This document shows, piece by piece, positions 1-6,553 of a stretch of 7,821 nucleotides of DNA; the stretch's first letter is position 1, and each line of letters opens with the position of its first letter. Location: positions 1-7,821 of the forward strand of contig PHDR01000126.1 of the NCBI GenBank assembly GCA_002841035.1. Direction: 5' to 3'. The stretch is from Bacteroidetes bacterium HGW-Bacteroidetes-12 (lineage in GTDB: Bacteria; Bacteroidota; Bacteroidia; Flavobacteriales_E; Vicingaceae). The translations under genes and the position numbers were made by a program. The notes below the pieces were generated by a model. That model saw only the letters and a list, made by a program, of their open reading frames with translations. It had not been told where the DNA came from and made no database searches.

Positions 1-26
1 ACATCAAATAGTCCACTATTTGATGT
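1..26. repeat. Perfect inverted repeat with 2-nt centre
   Basis: ACATCAAATAGT at 1-12 is the exact reverse complement of 15-26, with CC between the arms. It lies just beyond the 3' end of the minus-strand transposase remnant, so it may belong to the end of the insertion element or act as its terminator. No T-run follows it inside the window on the minus strand, because the window stops there. On the plus strand it is followed by an A-rich stretch, not a T-run. The symmetry is certain; the role is inferred. Confidence 0.6.
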
Positions 27-74
27 AAAATTAAAGAAAAATCTACTCAAAATAATTCCAAAAATAACTATCGG

Positions 75-275
75 CTAATTAATAGAACCCACCTTAAGTT
101 CTTTTCTCTACCCTAAATGTCGTCTATTGGAGTTGTAAGTGAGTAAGAAAGCATATAAGTTGGTTTCCATTTGTTCTAAATTTTCGTAATGGTTTATTTT
201 TATGGTATTGTCTTTTATAGTTCTATTTACTCTTTCTACCATTCCATTATCGGTTAAAACATGTGTAGTGTTAAG
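75..275 (-). pseudogene. Decayed DDE (rve-type) transposase remnant, IS481/IS3-like
   Basis: Read on the minus strand from about 275, the translation gives THVLTDNG joined directly to MVERVNRTIKDNTIK and then YAFLLTYNSNRRHLG, ending in TAG at 108-110. This is the C-terminal part of a retroviral-integrase-type transposase. In intact members the catalytic Asp of TDN and the Glu of NGxVERVN lie about 35 residues apart. Here the spacer is gone and the two motifs share one NG, which suggests a deletion between short AATGG repeats. After the TAG the same frame continues RKELKV to a second stop at 75-77. This matches the usual HLGLRKELKV continuation, so the first TAG probably replaced a Leu codon. 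The N-terminal part, including the first catalytic Asp, is missing. The remnant is not functional. The exact IS family is uncertain. Confidence 0.8.
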
Positions 276-464
276 TTGTTTTATCGAGTTGGTGATGCGT
301 TTATTCCTAAATTAGGATTAGATATTTTTAATTTTAATCTCGGCTTGAGTTATGATGTTGCAGTGTCAGGGCTAAATGGTGCTGGTGGTTTTGAGTTCTC
401 GCTTCAATATATTGTGCCAGGAGGATTGCAATATGGAAAAGGTACTGCCCCTAAAATATATTAA
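261..464 (+). pseudogene. C-terminal fragment of PorP/SprF-family outer membrane protein
   Basis: The reading frame contains FYRVGDAFIPKLGLDIFNF, then LGLSYDVAVSGLN and GGFEFSLQYI. This is the typical last stretch of PorP/SprF proteins, with the YRxGDAxIP strand, the SYDxxxSGL strand and the GGFExSLxY terminal strand. PorP/SprF proteins are usually about 300 residues long and are associated with type IX secretion and gliding. Only about 60 residues remain, so most of the beta-barrel is missing. The first four or five codons (MCSV) overlap the antisense transposase remnant and are probably not native; porP-derived sequence seems to begin near 273-282. A short tail (VPGGLQYGKGTAPKIY) follows the usual terminal strand. 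The fragment has no signal peptide and is very unlikely to make a functional protein. An intact paralogue elsewhere in the genome is likely but cannot be seen here. Confidence 0.72.
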
Positions 465-481
465 TATTTTTCTTTATTTAC

Positions 482-502
482 TAATTATTAATTATTAATT
501 AA
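482..502. repeat. Three-unit heptanucleotide tandem repeat (TAATTAT)
   Basis: TAATTAT occurs at 482-488 and 489-495, followed by TAATTAA at 496-502. It lies in the 73-bp gap before the lamin-tail gene, about 23 bp upstream of a -7-like TATTTTTG at 525-532. The DNA is very AT-rich, so chance is possible. Confidence 0.5.
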
Positions 503-537
503 CAAAAAATGTAACTTTATAACTTATTTTTGAAGTT

Positions 538-3500
538 ATGAAACAATTGTTTTTTTTGATTTTCACTACATTTATATTTCATTCTGTTTTTTCTCAATTT
601 ACAGATAATTTTTCGGATGGAAATATTTCAAATAATCCTACTTGGATAGGGGACACGAATAATTATATTGTAAACGCTTCTTTTCAAATGCAGCTAAACG
701 CCCCTGCTGTGGCAGATGTAATGTATACTTCAACACCTTCATCTTCCATTAATAATGCAGTATGGGAGTTTTTTGTGCAGTTTAATTTCAATCCTTCATC
801 CACAAATCAAGCTAAAGTTTACTTGGTTTCAGACCAAGCAAATTTAAAAAATTCACTCAATGGCTATTTTGTTAAAATAGGCAACACTGCTGACGAAGTT
901 AGTTTATATAGACAAGATGGAACAACAGAAACTATGATAATTGATGGCACAAATGGAAGGTTAAACACTGCTCAAGTAACCGTTTCTATACAAGTTACTA
1001 GAGATAATTTAGGGAACTGGCAACTTTTTTCCGATACTTTGGGTGGAACTAACTATTTTTTAGAAGGTAGTGTTTTCGATAATAACCATACAGCATCTGC
1101 TTATTTTGGAGTAGTATCCATCTATACCGCCACTCGATCAACTTTATTTTTTTACGATAATATTAATGTTACAGGAACTGCTTTTATAGATAACATTCCT
1201 CCAACAATTGATTCTGTTGTGGTAGTAAATACAACTAATTTAGATGTGTATTTTAATGAACCCGTTGATTTAATTACCAGCCAAACGCTTACCAATTATA
1301 GCATTAACAACGGAATAGGAAACCCAAATAATGCGACACGAGATGTAATCGATAGTTCCTTAGTGCATCTAACCTTTGCAACAGCTTTTACAAACGGACA
1401 AAACTACATTTTATCTGTTACAAATGTTGAAGATACTGTTTCAAACCCTATAAATATTCTTACTCAACCATTCACCTATTTTGTTGCAATAAACCCATTA
1501 AAAGGAGATGTAATTATCAATGAAATTTTTGCTGACCCGACACCTCAAGTTGGACTACCTATTGAAGAATTTGTTGAATTACATAACACAACCAACAATG
1601 TTTATAACTTGAATGGTTGGAAATTTATCAACACAACAACGATTAAAAATTTACCCAATTTTGTTTTACAACCCAACAGTTTTGTGATTTTATGCGATGT
1701 TAGTGATACTGCTTTATATTCTCCTTTTGGTGATGTAATAGGAATTCCTTCTTTTACTGCATTAACAAACGGAGGAGATAGTCTTTCAATATTAGACAAT
1801 AACAATAACATCTTAAATGTTGTTTCTTACAGTGACACATGGTATAAAGACAATATTAAGAAAAATGGTGGATGGACATTAGAACGTATTAATCCTTTTG
1901 CTGTCTGTGATAATTCTGATAACTGGACTGCATCAATGAATCCAGTAGGAGGCACTCCAGGAACTCAAAATTCAGTTTTCGACACTACCCCAGACACCCA
2001 AGCCCCATCCATTTTAAGTGTTGAAAACATTACGGCTACGCTATTAGAAGTAAGTTTTAGTGAAACGATGGATAGTTTAAGCATAGCAAATGCAATCTAT
2101 ACCATTTCAGGAGGAATTACAATAACAGGAGTTGTTGTTGGAACAAATTTCAAATCTGTCATGCTTACAATAAACCCTGTTTTAGATTCATCTACTGTTT
2201 ATACGCTTCAAATACAAAATGCAACCGATTGTTCTGGAAATACACTCAATCCAAATATTTATAATTTTGGTATTGGTAACAGTCCGCTTGAATTTGAAGT
2301 TGTTATAACAGAGTTATTTCCTGATCCAGAACCATCTGTTGGATTACCAGAACAAGAATACTTAGAATTATTTAATAACACCAACAAAATAATTAACCTA
2401 GCAGGATGTTTTATCTCTGATTTAAGTACAAACACGCAAATTACAACAGGAAAGATTCTACCTGGAGAGTATGTTATTATCTGTCATAACAACTTTATAA
2501 ATCAATTTACTCCTTTTGGAAGAGTAATAGGCGTTTCTTCGCTTCCATCATTAAACAATGCCTCCGATAAAATAAGCTTATTAGATCCTAATTCAAATGT
2601 AATTCATTCTGTTACCTATTTTGACTCATGGTATCGAGATGACATAAAAAAACAAGGTGGTTGGAGCTTAGAAATGATAGATCCAAATAACCCTTGTGGA
2701 GAAGCTGATAACTGGATTGCTTCCACCAAATGGTTTGGGGGGACTCCTGGCACTCCAAACACAGCATTAGCATCAAATTTGGATGTATTTGCACCAAAAT
2801 TACTTGAAGCTAATGCCACTTCTGATTCAACCGTGGTACTTACTTTTAACGAAATACTTAATGCAACATCTGTATTAGCTGCCACCTATTCCATTACTCA
2901 TGGAATTTCTGTTGCTTCGGTTCAGATTCTTGATGAAAAAACTGTAAAACTAACCCTCAGCAACAAGCTTGTTTTTCAAGTAAAATACACCGTTTCTGTT
3001 GCGGGAGCTTTTGATTGTGTTGGTAATGTTATTGGAACCTCCAATACAGCAATTTTTGCATTGCCCGAGCAAGGTTTTAAAGGAGATTTAATCATCAATG
3101 AGGTTTTGTTTAATCCTTTTACAGGTGGTTCCGATTTTGTTGAAATTTACAACAATTCTAACAAATTTATCAATCTTCAAGATTGGTATTTGGCTAATTT
3201 GTCTGGAAATACTATTGCTAATTTAAAAACAATTATTTCAAAACCCAAATTACTTTTACCAGGCGAATTTGTTTTACTTACAAAAGATGCAAACAACATT
3301 GCTTTAGAATATCTCAATTCAAAAACTAACACTTTTATACAAATGGCTAGTTTGCCTACTTATAATAATGGAGATGGAACAGTTGTTTTATTAAACAACC
3401 TCAATATGGTTGTAGATAGCTTTAACTATAATGAAGATATGCATTTTTCATTGTTAAACAGTGTTAAAGGCGTTTCCCTTGAGCGAATTGATTACAACAG

Positions 3501-3921
3501 ACCAACCAACGAAAAGACCAACTGGCACTCAGCAGCTGAAGATGTTGGTTTTGCTACGCCAGGTTTTGAAAACTCTCAATTTCAGCGAGCCAACATTGAT
3601 GGAGAAAATATTACTATTGACCCAAAAACATTTTCACCTAATAACGATGGGGTGGATGATGTGTTAAACATCTCCTATAATTTTTCAACACCTGGTTTTG
3701 TAGCTACAATAGTAATTTATGATGCTAAAGGAAGATTGGTTAGAAATTTAATTAAAAACGAATTATTAGGGACTAAAGGTACATTTAGCTGGGATGGAAT
3801 TAACGAAAACCGAGAAAAATCCAGAATAGGGATTTACATTATTTATGTAGAAGTTTTTAAACTCGATGGCACAACACAATCTTTCAAAAAAACCGCTGTG
3901 TTGGCAGGAAGGTTTGATTAA
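538..3921 (+). CDS. Secreted lamin-tail-domain protein with alternating Ig-like domains
   Basis: A signal peptide (about residues 1-19, MKQLFFLIFTTFIFHSVFS, then Gln20) precedes a beta-rich N-terminal region (20-215) that may be a concanavalin/laminin-G-like fold. Next come three Ig-like/lamin-tail pairs: SbsA-type Ig-like domains (Big_5, each with an xPP or xAP start and a Ser/Asn-Tyr-x-Ile strand) at about 218-320, 488-580 and 749-845, and lamin-tail domains at about 323-485, 585-745 and 849-1015. The lamin-tail domains show (I/V)xNE(I/V)xFxP or ITELFPDP and then (F/Y)xE(L/I)xN. The first two share WY(K/R)D(D/N)IKKxGGW and GGTPGT. The C-terminal domain (about 1020-1127) has FSPNNDGVDD, IYDAKGRLVRNL and WDGIN, as in FlgD-Ig-like or gliding-associated C-terminal domains. 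Such C-termini are common on type IX exported proteins, but whether this one is a sorting signal is unproven. No catalytic motif is visible; a structural or adhesive surface role is inferred. Confidence 0.88.
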   Translation: MKQLFFLIFTTFIFHSVFSQFTDNFSDGNISNNPTWIGDTNNYIVNASFQMQLNAPAVADVMYTSTPSSSINNAVWEFFVQFNFNPSSTNQAKVYLVSDQANLKNSLNGYFVKIGNTADEVSLYRQDGTTETMIIDGTNGRLNTAQVTVSIQVTRDNLGNWQLFSDTLGGTNYFLEGSVFDNNHTASAYFGVVSIYTATRSTLFFYDNINVTGTAFIDNIPPTIDSVVVVNTTNLDVYFNEPVDLITSQTLTNYSINNGIGNPNNATRDVIDSSLVHLTFATAFTNGQNYILSVTNVEDTVSNPINILTQPFTYFVAINPLKGDVIINEIFADPTPQVGLPIEEFVELHNTTNNVYNLNGWKFINTTTIKNLPNFVLQPNSFVILCDVSDTALYSPFGDVIGIPSFTALTNGGDSLSILDNNNNILNVVSYSDTWYKDNIKKNGGWTLERINPFAVCDNSDNWTASMNPVGGTPGTQNSVFDTTPDTQAPSILSVENITATLLEVSFSETMDSLSIANAIYTISGGITITGVVVGTNFKSVMLTINPVLDSSTVYTLQIQNATDCSGNTLNPNIYNFGIGNSPLEFEVVITELFPDPEPSVGLPEQEYLELFNNTNKIINLAGCFISDLSTNTQITTGKILPGEYVIICHNNFINQFTPFGRVIGVSSLPSLNNASDKISLLDPNSNVIHSVTYFDSWYRDDIKKQGGWSLEMIDPNNPCGEADNWIASTKWFGGTPGTPNTALASNLDVFAPKLLEANATSDSTVVLTFNEILNATSVLAATYSITHGISVASVQILDEKTVKLTLSNKLVFQVKYTVSVAGAFDCVGNVIGTSNTAIFALPEQGFKGDLIINEVLFNPFTGGSDFVEIYNNSNKFINLQDWYLANLSGNTIANLKTIISKPKLLLPGEFVLLTKDANNIALEYLNSKTNTFIQMASLPTYNNGDGTVVLLNNLNMVVDSFNYNEDMHFSLLNSVKGVSLERIDYNRPTNEKTNWHSAAEDVGFATPGFENSQFQRANIDGENITIDPKTFSPNNDGVDDVLNISYNFSTPGFVATIVIYDAKGRLVRNLIKNELLGTKGTFSWDGINENREKSRIGIYIIYVEVFKLDGTTQSFKKTAVLAGRFD

Positions 3922-3940
3922 TACTAGAATACTCAAAACA

Positions 3941-3970
3941 AAAAAGCTCAAGAAATTTCTTGAGCTTTTT
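3941..3970 (+). terminator. Rho-independent terminator after the lamin-tail gene
   Basis: The 30 nt form a perfect palindrome: AAAAAGCTCAAGAAA at 3941-3955 is the reverse complement of 3956-3970. The GC-containing stem GCTCAAG/CTTGAGC is flanked by A-run and T-run, as in a bidirectional intrinsic terminator. It begins 20 nt after the stop codon and lies between convergent genes, so it could also block transcription coming from the glutamate dehydrogenase side. Confidence 0.88.
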
Positions 3971-4056
3971 TAGTAATTATACCGATTATACATTCAATAT
4001 AGTCCAATTTCAGCTACCGCTTCATTGTACTATTTTCATAGTATATCGGCATTAAC

Positions 4057-4074
4057 TCCCGAAAGCTTTCGGGA
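4057..4074. repeat. 18-nt perfect palindrome TCCCGAAAGCTTTCGGGA
   Basis: The sequence equals its own reverse complement and is far more GC-rich than its surroundings. Similar TCCCGA...TCGGGA palindromes occur often between genes in Bacteroidota genomes (recalled, not checked). No T-run follows in either direction, so it is not a standard intrinsic terminator. It lies inside the larger MITE-like unit. Confidence 0.6.
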
Positions 4075-4077
4075 TAA

Positions 4078-4109
4078 AATTATATTTTAGTTTGGACTAA
4101 AATATAATT
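4078..4109 (-). terminator. AT-rich hairpin, possible terminator of glutamate dehydrogenase
   Basis: AATTATATTTTAG at 4078-4090 is the exact reverse complement of 4097-4109, with a 6-nt loop. On the minus strand it lies about 25 nt after the glutamate dehydrogenase stop codon and runs into TTTTAT. The stem has only one G-C pair, so it would be a weak terminator. It also overlaps the right terminal repeat of the MITE-like unit, which may be the true reason for the structure. Confidence 0.42.
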
Positions 4110-4134
4110 ACAATTGGTATTATTTTTTATTGTT

Positions 4135-5490
4135 TTAAACTATTCCTTGATCTATCATTGAGTCAGCAACCTTTACAAAACCAGCAATGTTTGCTCCTTT
4201 AAAATAATCAACATAATCGCCTTCTTTACCATATTTAACACATTCTTTGTGAATGGAAACCATAATGCTTTTTAAACGCTCATCTACTTTTTTGGCAGAC
4301 CAATTACCATGCAATGCATTTTGACTCATTTCTAAACAAGATGTTGCTACACCACCAGCATTAGAAGCTTTTCCTGGAGAGTATAAAATTTTGCTTTTTA
4401 TAATTAATTTGTAAGCTTCAGGTGTGGAAGGCATATTTGCAACTTCAACAACACATTGCACACCATTATCTAACAATTGTTGAGCACTTGCTCCATCTAA
4501 CTCATTTTGAGTAGCACAAGGCATAGCGATATCTACTTTTTGTTCCCATGGTCGTTTGTTTGGAAAATAAGGTACTTTATATTTTTCAGCATACGGTTTA
4601 ATCATGTCTGAATTTAATGCTCTTAACTCCAACATATATTCAATTTTTTCGCCAGAGATACCATCCTTGTCATAAATATATCCATCAGGACCAGAAAGCG
4701 TAACCACTTTTCCGCCAAGTTCGGCAGCTTTTTTAGCAACTCCCCAAGCCACATTTCCAAAACCAGAAACAGCTATAGTTTTTCCTTTAATATCCATTCC
4801 TTTTGTTGCTAACATCGATTGCAAAAAGTAAACTGCTCCGTATCCAGTAGCTTCGGGTCGTAACCGAGAACCTCCCCAATTAAAGCCTTTTCCAGTTAAA
4901 ACTCCTGTAAAATCACTTGTTAATCTTTTGTATTGACCAAACAAGTAACCTATTTCTCTTGCTCCAACACCTATATCACCTGCCGGAACATCTGTGTTTT
5001 CACCAATATGTCTGTATAATTCTGTCATAAACGATTGGCAAAATTTCATTACTTCATTTTCCGATTTTCCTCTAGGATCAAAATCAGAACCACCTTTTCC
5101 TCCACCCATAGGCAAAGTTGTTAGTGCATTTTTAAATGTTTGTTCAAATCCTAAAAATTTAAGAATAGATAAGTTTACAGAAGGATGAAAACGTAAACCA
5201 CCTTTATAAGGTCCTATTGCTGAGTTAAATTGAACTCGATATCCTGTGTTAATTTGAACCTCTCCTTTATCATCTAACCATGGCACTCTAAAAATAATAG
5301 ATCTTTCGGGCTCAACCATTCTATCTAAAATTTTAGCTTTTATGTATTTTGGATGGTTGGCTATAAAAGGAATAACTGATTCTGCTATTTCTTCAACAGC
5401 TTGGATAAACTCAACTTCGTGAGTATATTTCGCTTTTATTCGATCCATAAAAGCCTTAATTTCTGCTTCGTGTTTTGACATGTTTGACAT
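4135..5490 (-). CDS. gdhA: Glutamate dehydrogenase, hexameric family, NAD-type cofactor residues
   Basis: The enzyme interconverts glutamate and 2-oxoglutarate plus ammonium in the cytoplasm, linking nitrogen assimilation to the TCA cycle. At 451 residues it has the normal length of the small hexameric class. The substrate-site residues are present: Lys96 (PYKGGLRF), Lys120 (QTFKNALT), catalytic Lys132 (PMGGGKGGSDFDPRGKSE), Asp172 (PAGDIGVG) and Ser384 (VATSCLEMSQN). The dinucleotide fold starts at GFGNVAWG (243-250). Phe244 and Pro268-Asp269 (in LSGPDGYIYD) match the residues reported to favour NAD in Clostridium symbiosum glutamate dehydrogenase, so NAD or dual use is more likely than strict NADP use (inference). 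Two starts are possible, Met1 and Met4 (MSNMSKHE); the upstream one is given. The gene stands alone, convergent with the lamin-tail gene and divergent from the dehydrogenase at 5733. Confidence 0.96.
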   Translation of the reverse strand: MSNMSKHEAEIKAFMDRIKAKYTHEVEFIQAVEEIAESVIPFIANHPKYIKAKILDRMVEPERSIIFRVPWLDDKGEVQINTGYRVQFNSAIGPYKGGLRFHPSVNLSILKFLGFEQTFKNALTTLPMGGGKGGSDFDPRGKSENEVMKFCQSFMTELYRHIGENTDVPAGDIGVGAREIGYLFGQYKRLTSDFTGVLTGKGFNWGGSRLRPEATGYGAVYFLQSMLATKGMDIKGKTIAVSGFGNVAWGVAKKAAELGGKVVTLSGPDGYIYDKDGISGEKIEYMLELRALNSDMIKPYAEKYKVPYFPNKRPWEQKVDIAMPCATQNELDGASAQQLLDNGVQCVVEVANMPSTPEAYKLIIKSKILYSPGKASNAGGVATSCLEMSQNALHGNWSAKKVDERLKSIMVSIHKECVKYGKEGDYVDYFKGANIAGFVKVADSMIDQGIV

Positions 5491-5536
5491 AATCTGAAAA
5501 TTTAAAAATTTAAACTCTTTTTTTAAAATTAAAGGG

Positions 5537-5544
5537 CAAATGTA
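5537..5544 (-). promoter_or_regulatory. Candidate -7 element for glutamate dehydrogenase
   Basis: On the minus strand the bases read TACATTTG, matching the Bacteroidota -7 consensus TAxxTTTG, 46 nt upstream of the ATG. That would give a leader of about 40 nt. No TTG is visible at the expected distance upstream, so the -33 element is weak or absent. Confidence 0.45.
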
Positions 5545-5732
5545 GGTATATTTAACACATGAGATAATTATTTGTTGTGAAATTTACAGGCTTATAAAAC
5601 AGGAAATAGAACCTCTTTTTTTAAGCACTTTTAATGAATTAATAATCAAAATTATACAACAATAACTAGTTGTGTTTTTGTAACAATTTTATACAAATTT
5701 TCTCTTTGGTAATTATTACTAAATTTGTGGTT

Positions 5733-6533
5733 ATGAATTTAACTAACAAAGTTGTATGGATAACTGGTGCATCATCAGGAATTGGAGAAGCTACTGTGTA
5801 TGAACTTGCAAAAAAAGATTGTAGAATTATTTTATCTGCTCGAAGAAAAGATGAATTAATTAGAGTTCAAAAAAATGCAAATCTAACAGATGAAAACGCT
5901 CTTATCTTGCCAATTGATTTAGAAAATTATTCTCAAGCAACCCATTGGGTGCAGCAGGTTATTGCTAAATTTAATAGGATTGATATTCTAATTAATAATG
6001 GTGGAATAAGTCAAAAAAGCGAAGCATTAGCAACTTCCGAAACGGTGGAAAAGAAAATCATGAATATTAACTATTTTGGAAATGTTGCCCTAACAAAAGT
6101 CGTTTTACCCATTATGCAACAACAGAAAAATGGAAAAATAGTTGTTGTTACCAGTATTTTAGGCAAATTTGGACTACCTCAATTATCTACTTATGCTGCC
6201 TCAAAGCACGCATTATATGGTTTTTATGAATCATTGCGTTTAGAATTAGTAAAAGACAACATTCATATTTTAATTGTATCTCCAGGGTTTATTAACACCA
6301 ATGTTTCGTTAAATGCCATTGATGGAAACGGAAACAGTACCAACGAAAATAGTGATGCTCAACTCAATGGAATGAAAGCTACAACTTTTGCTAAAAAATT
6401 TGTTGCTGCAATTACTTCCAACAAAAAACATCAATATATTGGAAACAAAGAGTTACTGTCTATTCCTTTTAAAACATTGTTTCCTTCGCTTTTTTATAAA
6501 ATAATGTTGAAAATGAGCAATAAAAATAAGTAA
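5733..6533 (+). CDS. Short-chain dehydrogenase/reductase (classical SDR)
   Basis: This is a 266-residue NAD(P)-dependent oxidoreductase with the complete classical SDR signature: TGASSGIG cofactor loop (11-18), NNGG (88-91), catalytic Asn113 (NINYFGN), Ser141 (VVTSILG), Tyr154 and Lys158 (YAASK), then PG at 184-185. Arg37-Arg38 after the second strand (SARRKDEL) suggest NADP(H). The C-terminal part (SDAQLNGMKATTFAKKFVAAI, then a hydrophobic and basic tail) resembles the DHRS7-like group, whose substrates are lipids, steroids or retinoids in animals; the bacterial substrate is unknown. The ATG at 5733 is chosen because the fold starts at once (NKVVWITGAS). An upstream in-frame TTG at 5670 would add 21 residues that do not fit the family. 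The next gene starts 20 bp downstream in the same direction, so the two are probably co-transcribed, though no shared function is evident. Confidence 0.93.
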   Translation: MNLTNKVVWITGASSGIGEATVYELAKKDCRIILSARRKDELIRVQKNANLTDENALILPIDLENYSQATHWVQQVIAKFNRIDILINNGGISQKSEALATSETVEKKIMNINYFGNVALTKVVLPIMQQQKNGKIVVVTSILGKFGLPQLSTYAASKHALYGFYESLRLELVKDNIHILIVSPGFINTNVSLNAIDGNGNSTNENSDAQLNGMKATTFAKKFVAAITSNKKHQYIGNKELLSIPFKTLFPSLFYKIMLKMSNKNK

Positions 6534-6553
6534 AATTCTATTTTTGTTTTTTG

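Larger units (their letters stand above)
3977..4122. repeat. MITE-like element with imperfect terminal inverted repeats
   Basis: Positions 3979-4007 (starting ATACC and ending TAGTCCAA) pair with the reverse complement of 4092-4120 (starting TTGGACTA and ending GGTAT). By my hand count 21 of 29 positions match, with the best matches at the two ends. A TTA direct repeat flanks the unit at 3977-3979 and 4120-4122, a possible target duplication; a TA duplication inside the ends is an equally short alternative. The interior holds a small hairpin (TACTAT/ATAGTA, 4028-4043), an 18-nt palindrome (4057-4074) and a 13-bp hairpin (4078-4109). No reading frame of useful size is present. This resembles a non-autonomous transposable repeat sitting between convergent genes. 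Whether it is multi-copy cannot be seen from one window. Confidence 0.55.

Noticed and set aside
2616..2885. Minus-strand open frames within the lamin-tail gene (also 1602-1811, 2612-2797 and 3766-3951)
   Set aside because: They lie antisense inside a convincing long gene, show no recognisable domains, and have no promoter or start context.
3461..3667. Plus-strand open frame in another phase of the lamin-tail gene
   Set aside because: It fully overlaps conserved lamin-tail and C-terminal coding sequence, and its translation has no domain character.
3941..4109. Clustered palindromes considered as a CRISPR array
   Set aside because: The units differ in sequence and length, there is no regular spacer pattern, and no cas genes are nearby.
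4994..5188. Plus-strand open frame antisense to glutamate dehydrogenase
   Set aside because: It is opposite the conserved catalytic region; its low-complexity translation is explained by the antisense codons.
5656..5673. Small hairpin ACAAC/GTTGT followed by GTTTTT upstream of the short-chain dehydrogenase
   Set aside because: The stem has only 5 bp with an 8-nt loop and lies between divergent genes, where no terminator is needed.
5670..5732. Upstream TTG start extending the short-chain dehydrogenase by 21 residues
   Set aside because: The added hydrophobic residues do not belong to the SDR fold, which starts within a few residues of the ATG at 5733. The added stretch covers the likely promoter region.
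5491..5732. Search of the divergent intergenic region for a riboswitch, tRNA or small RNA
   Set aside because: I saw no cloverleaf, conserved riboswitch core or strong terminator; only promoter-like motifs stand out.
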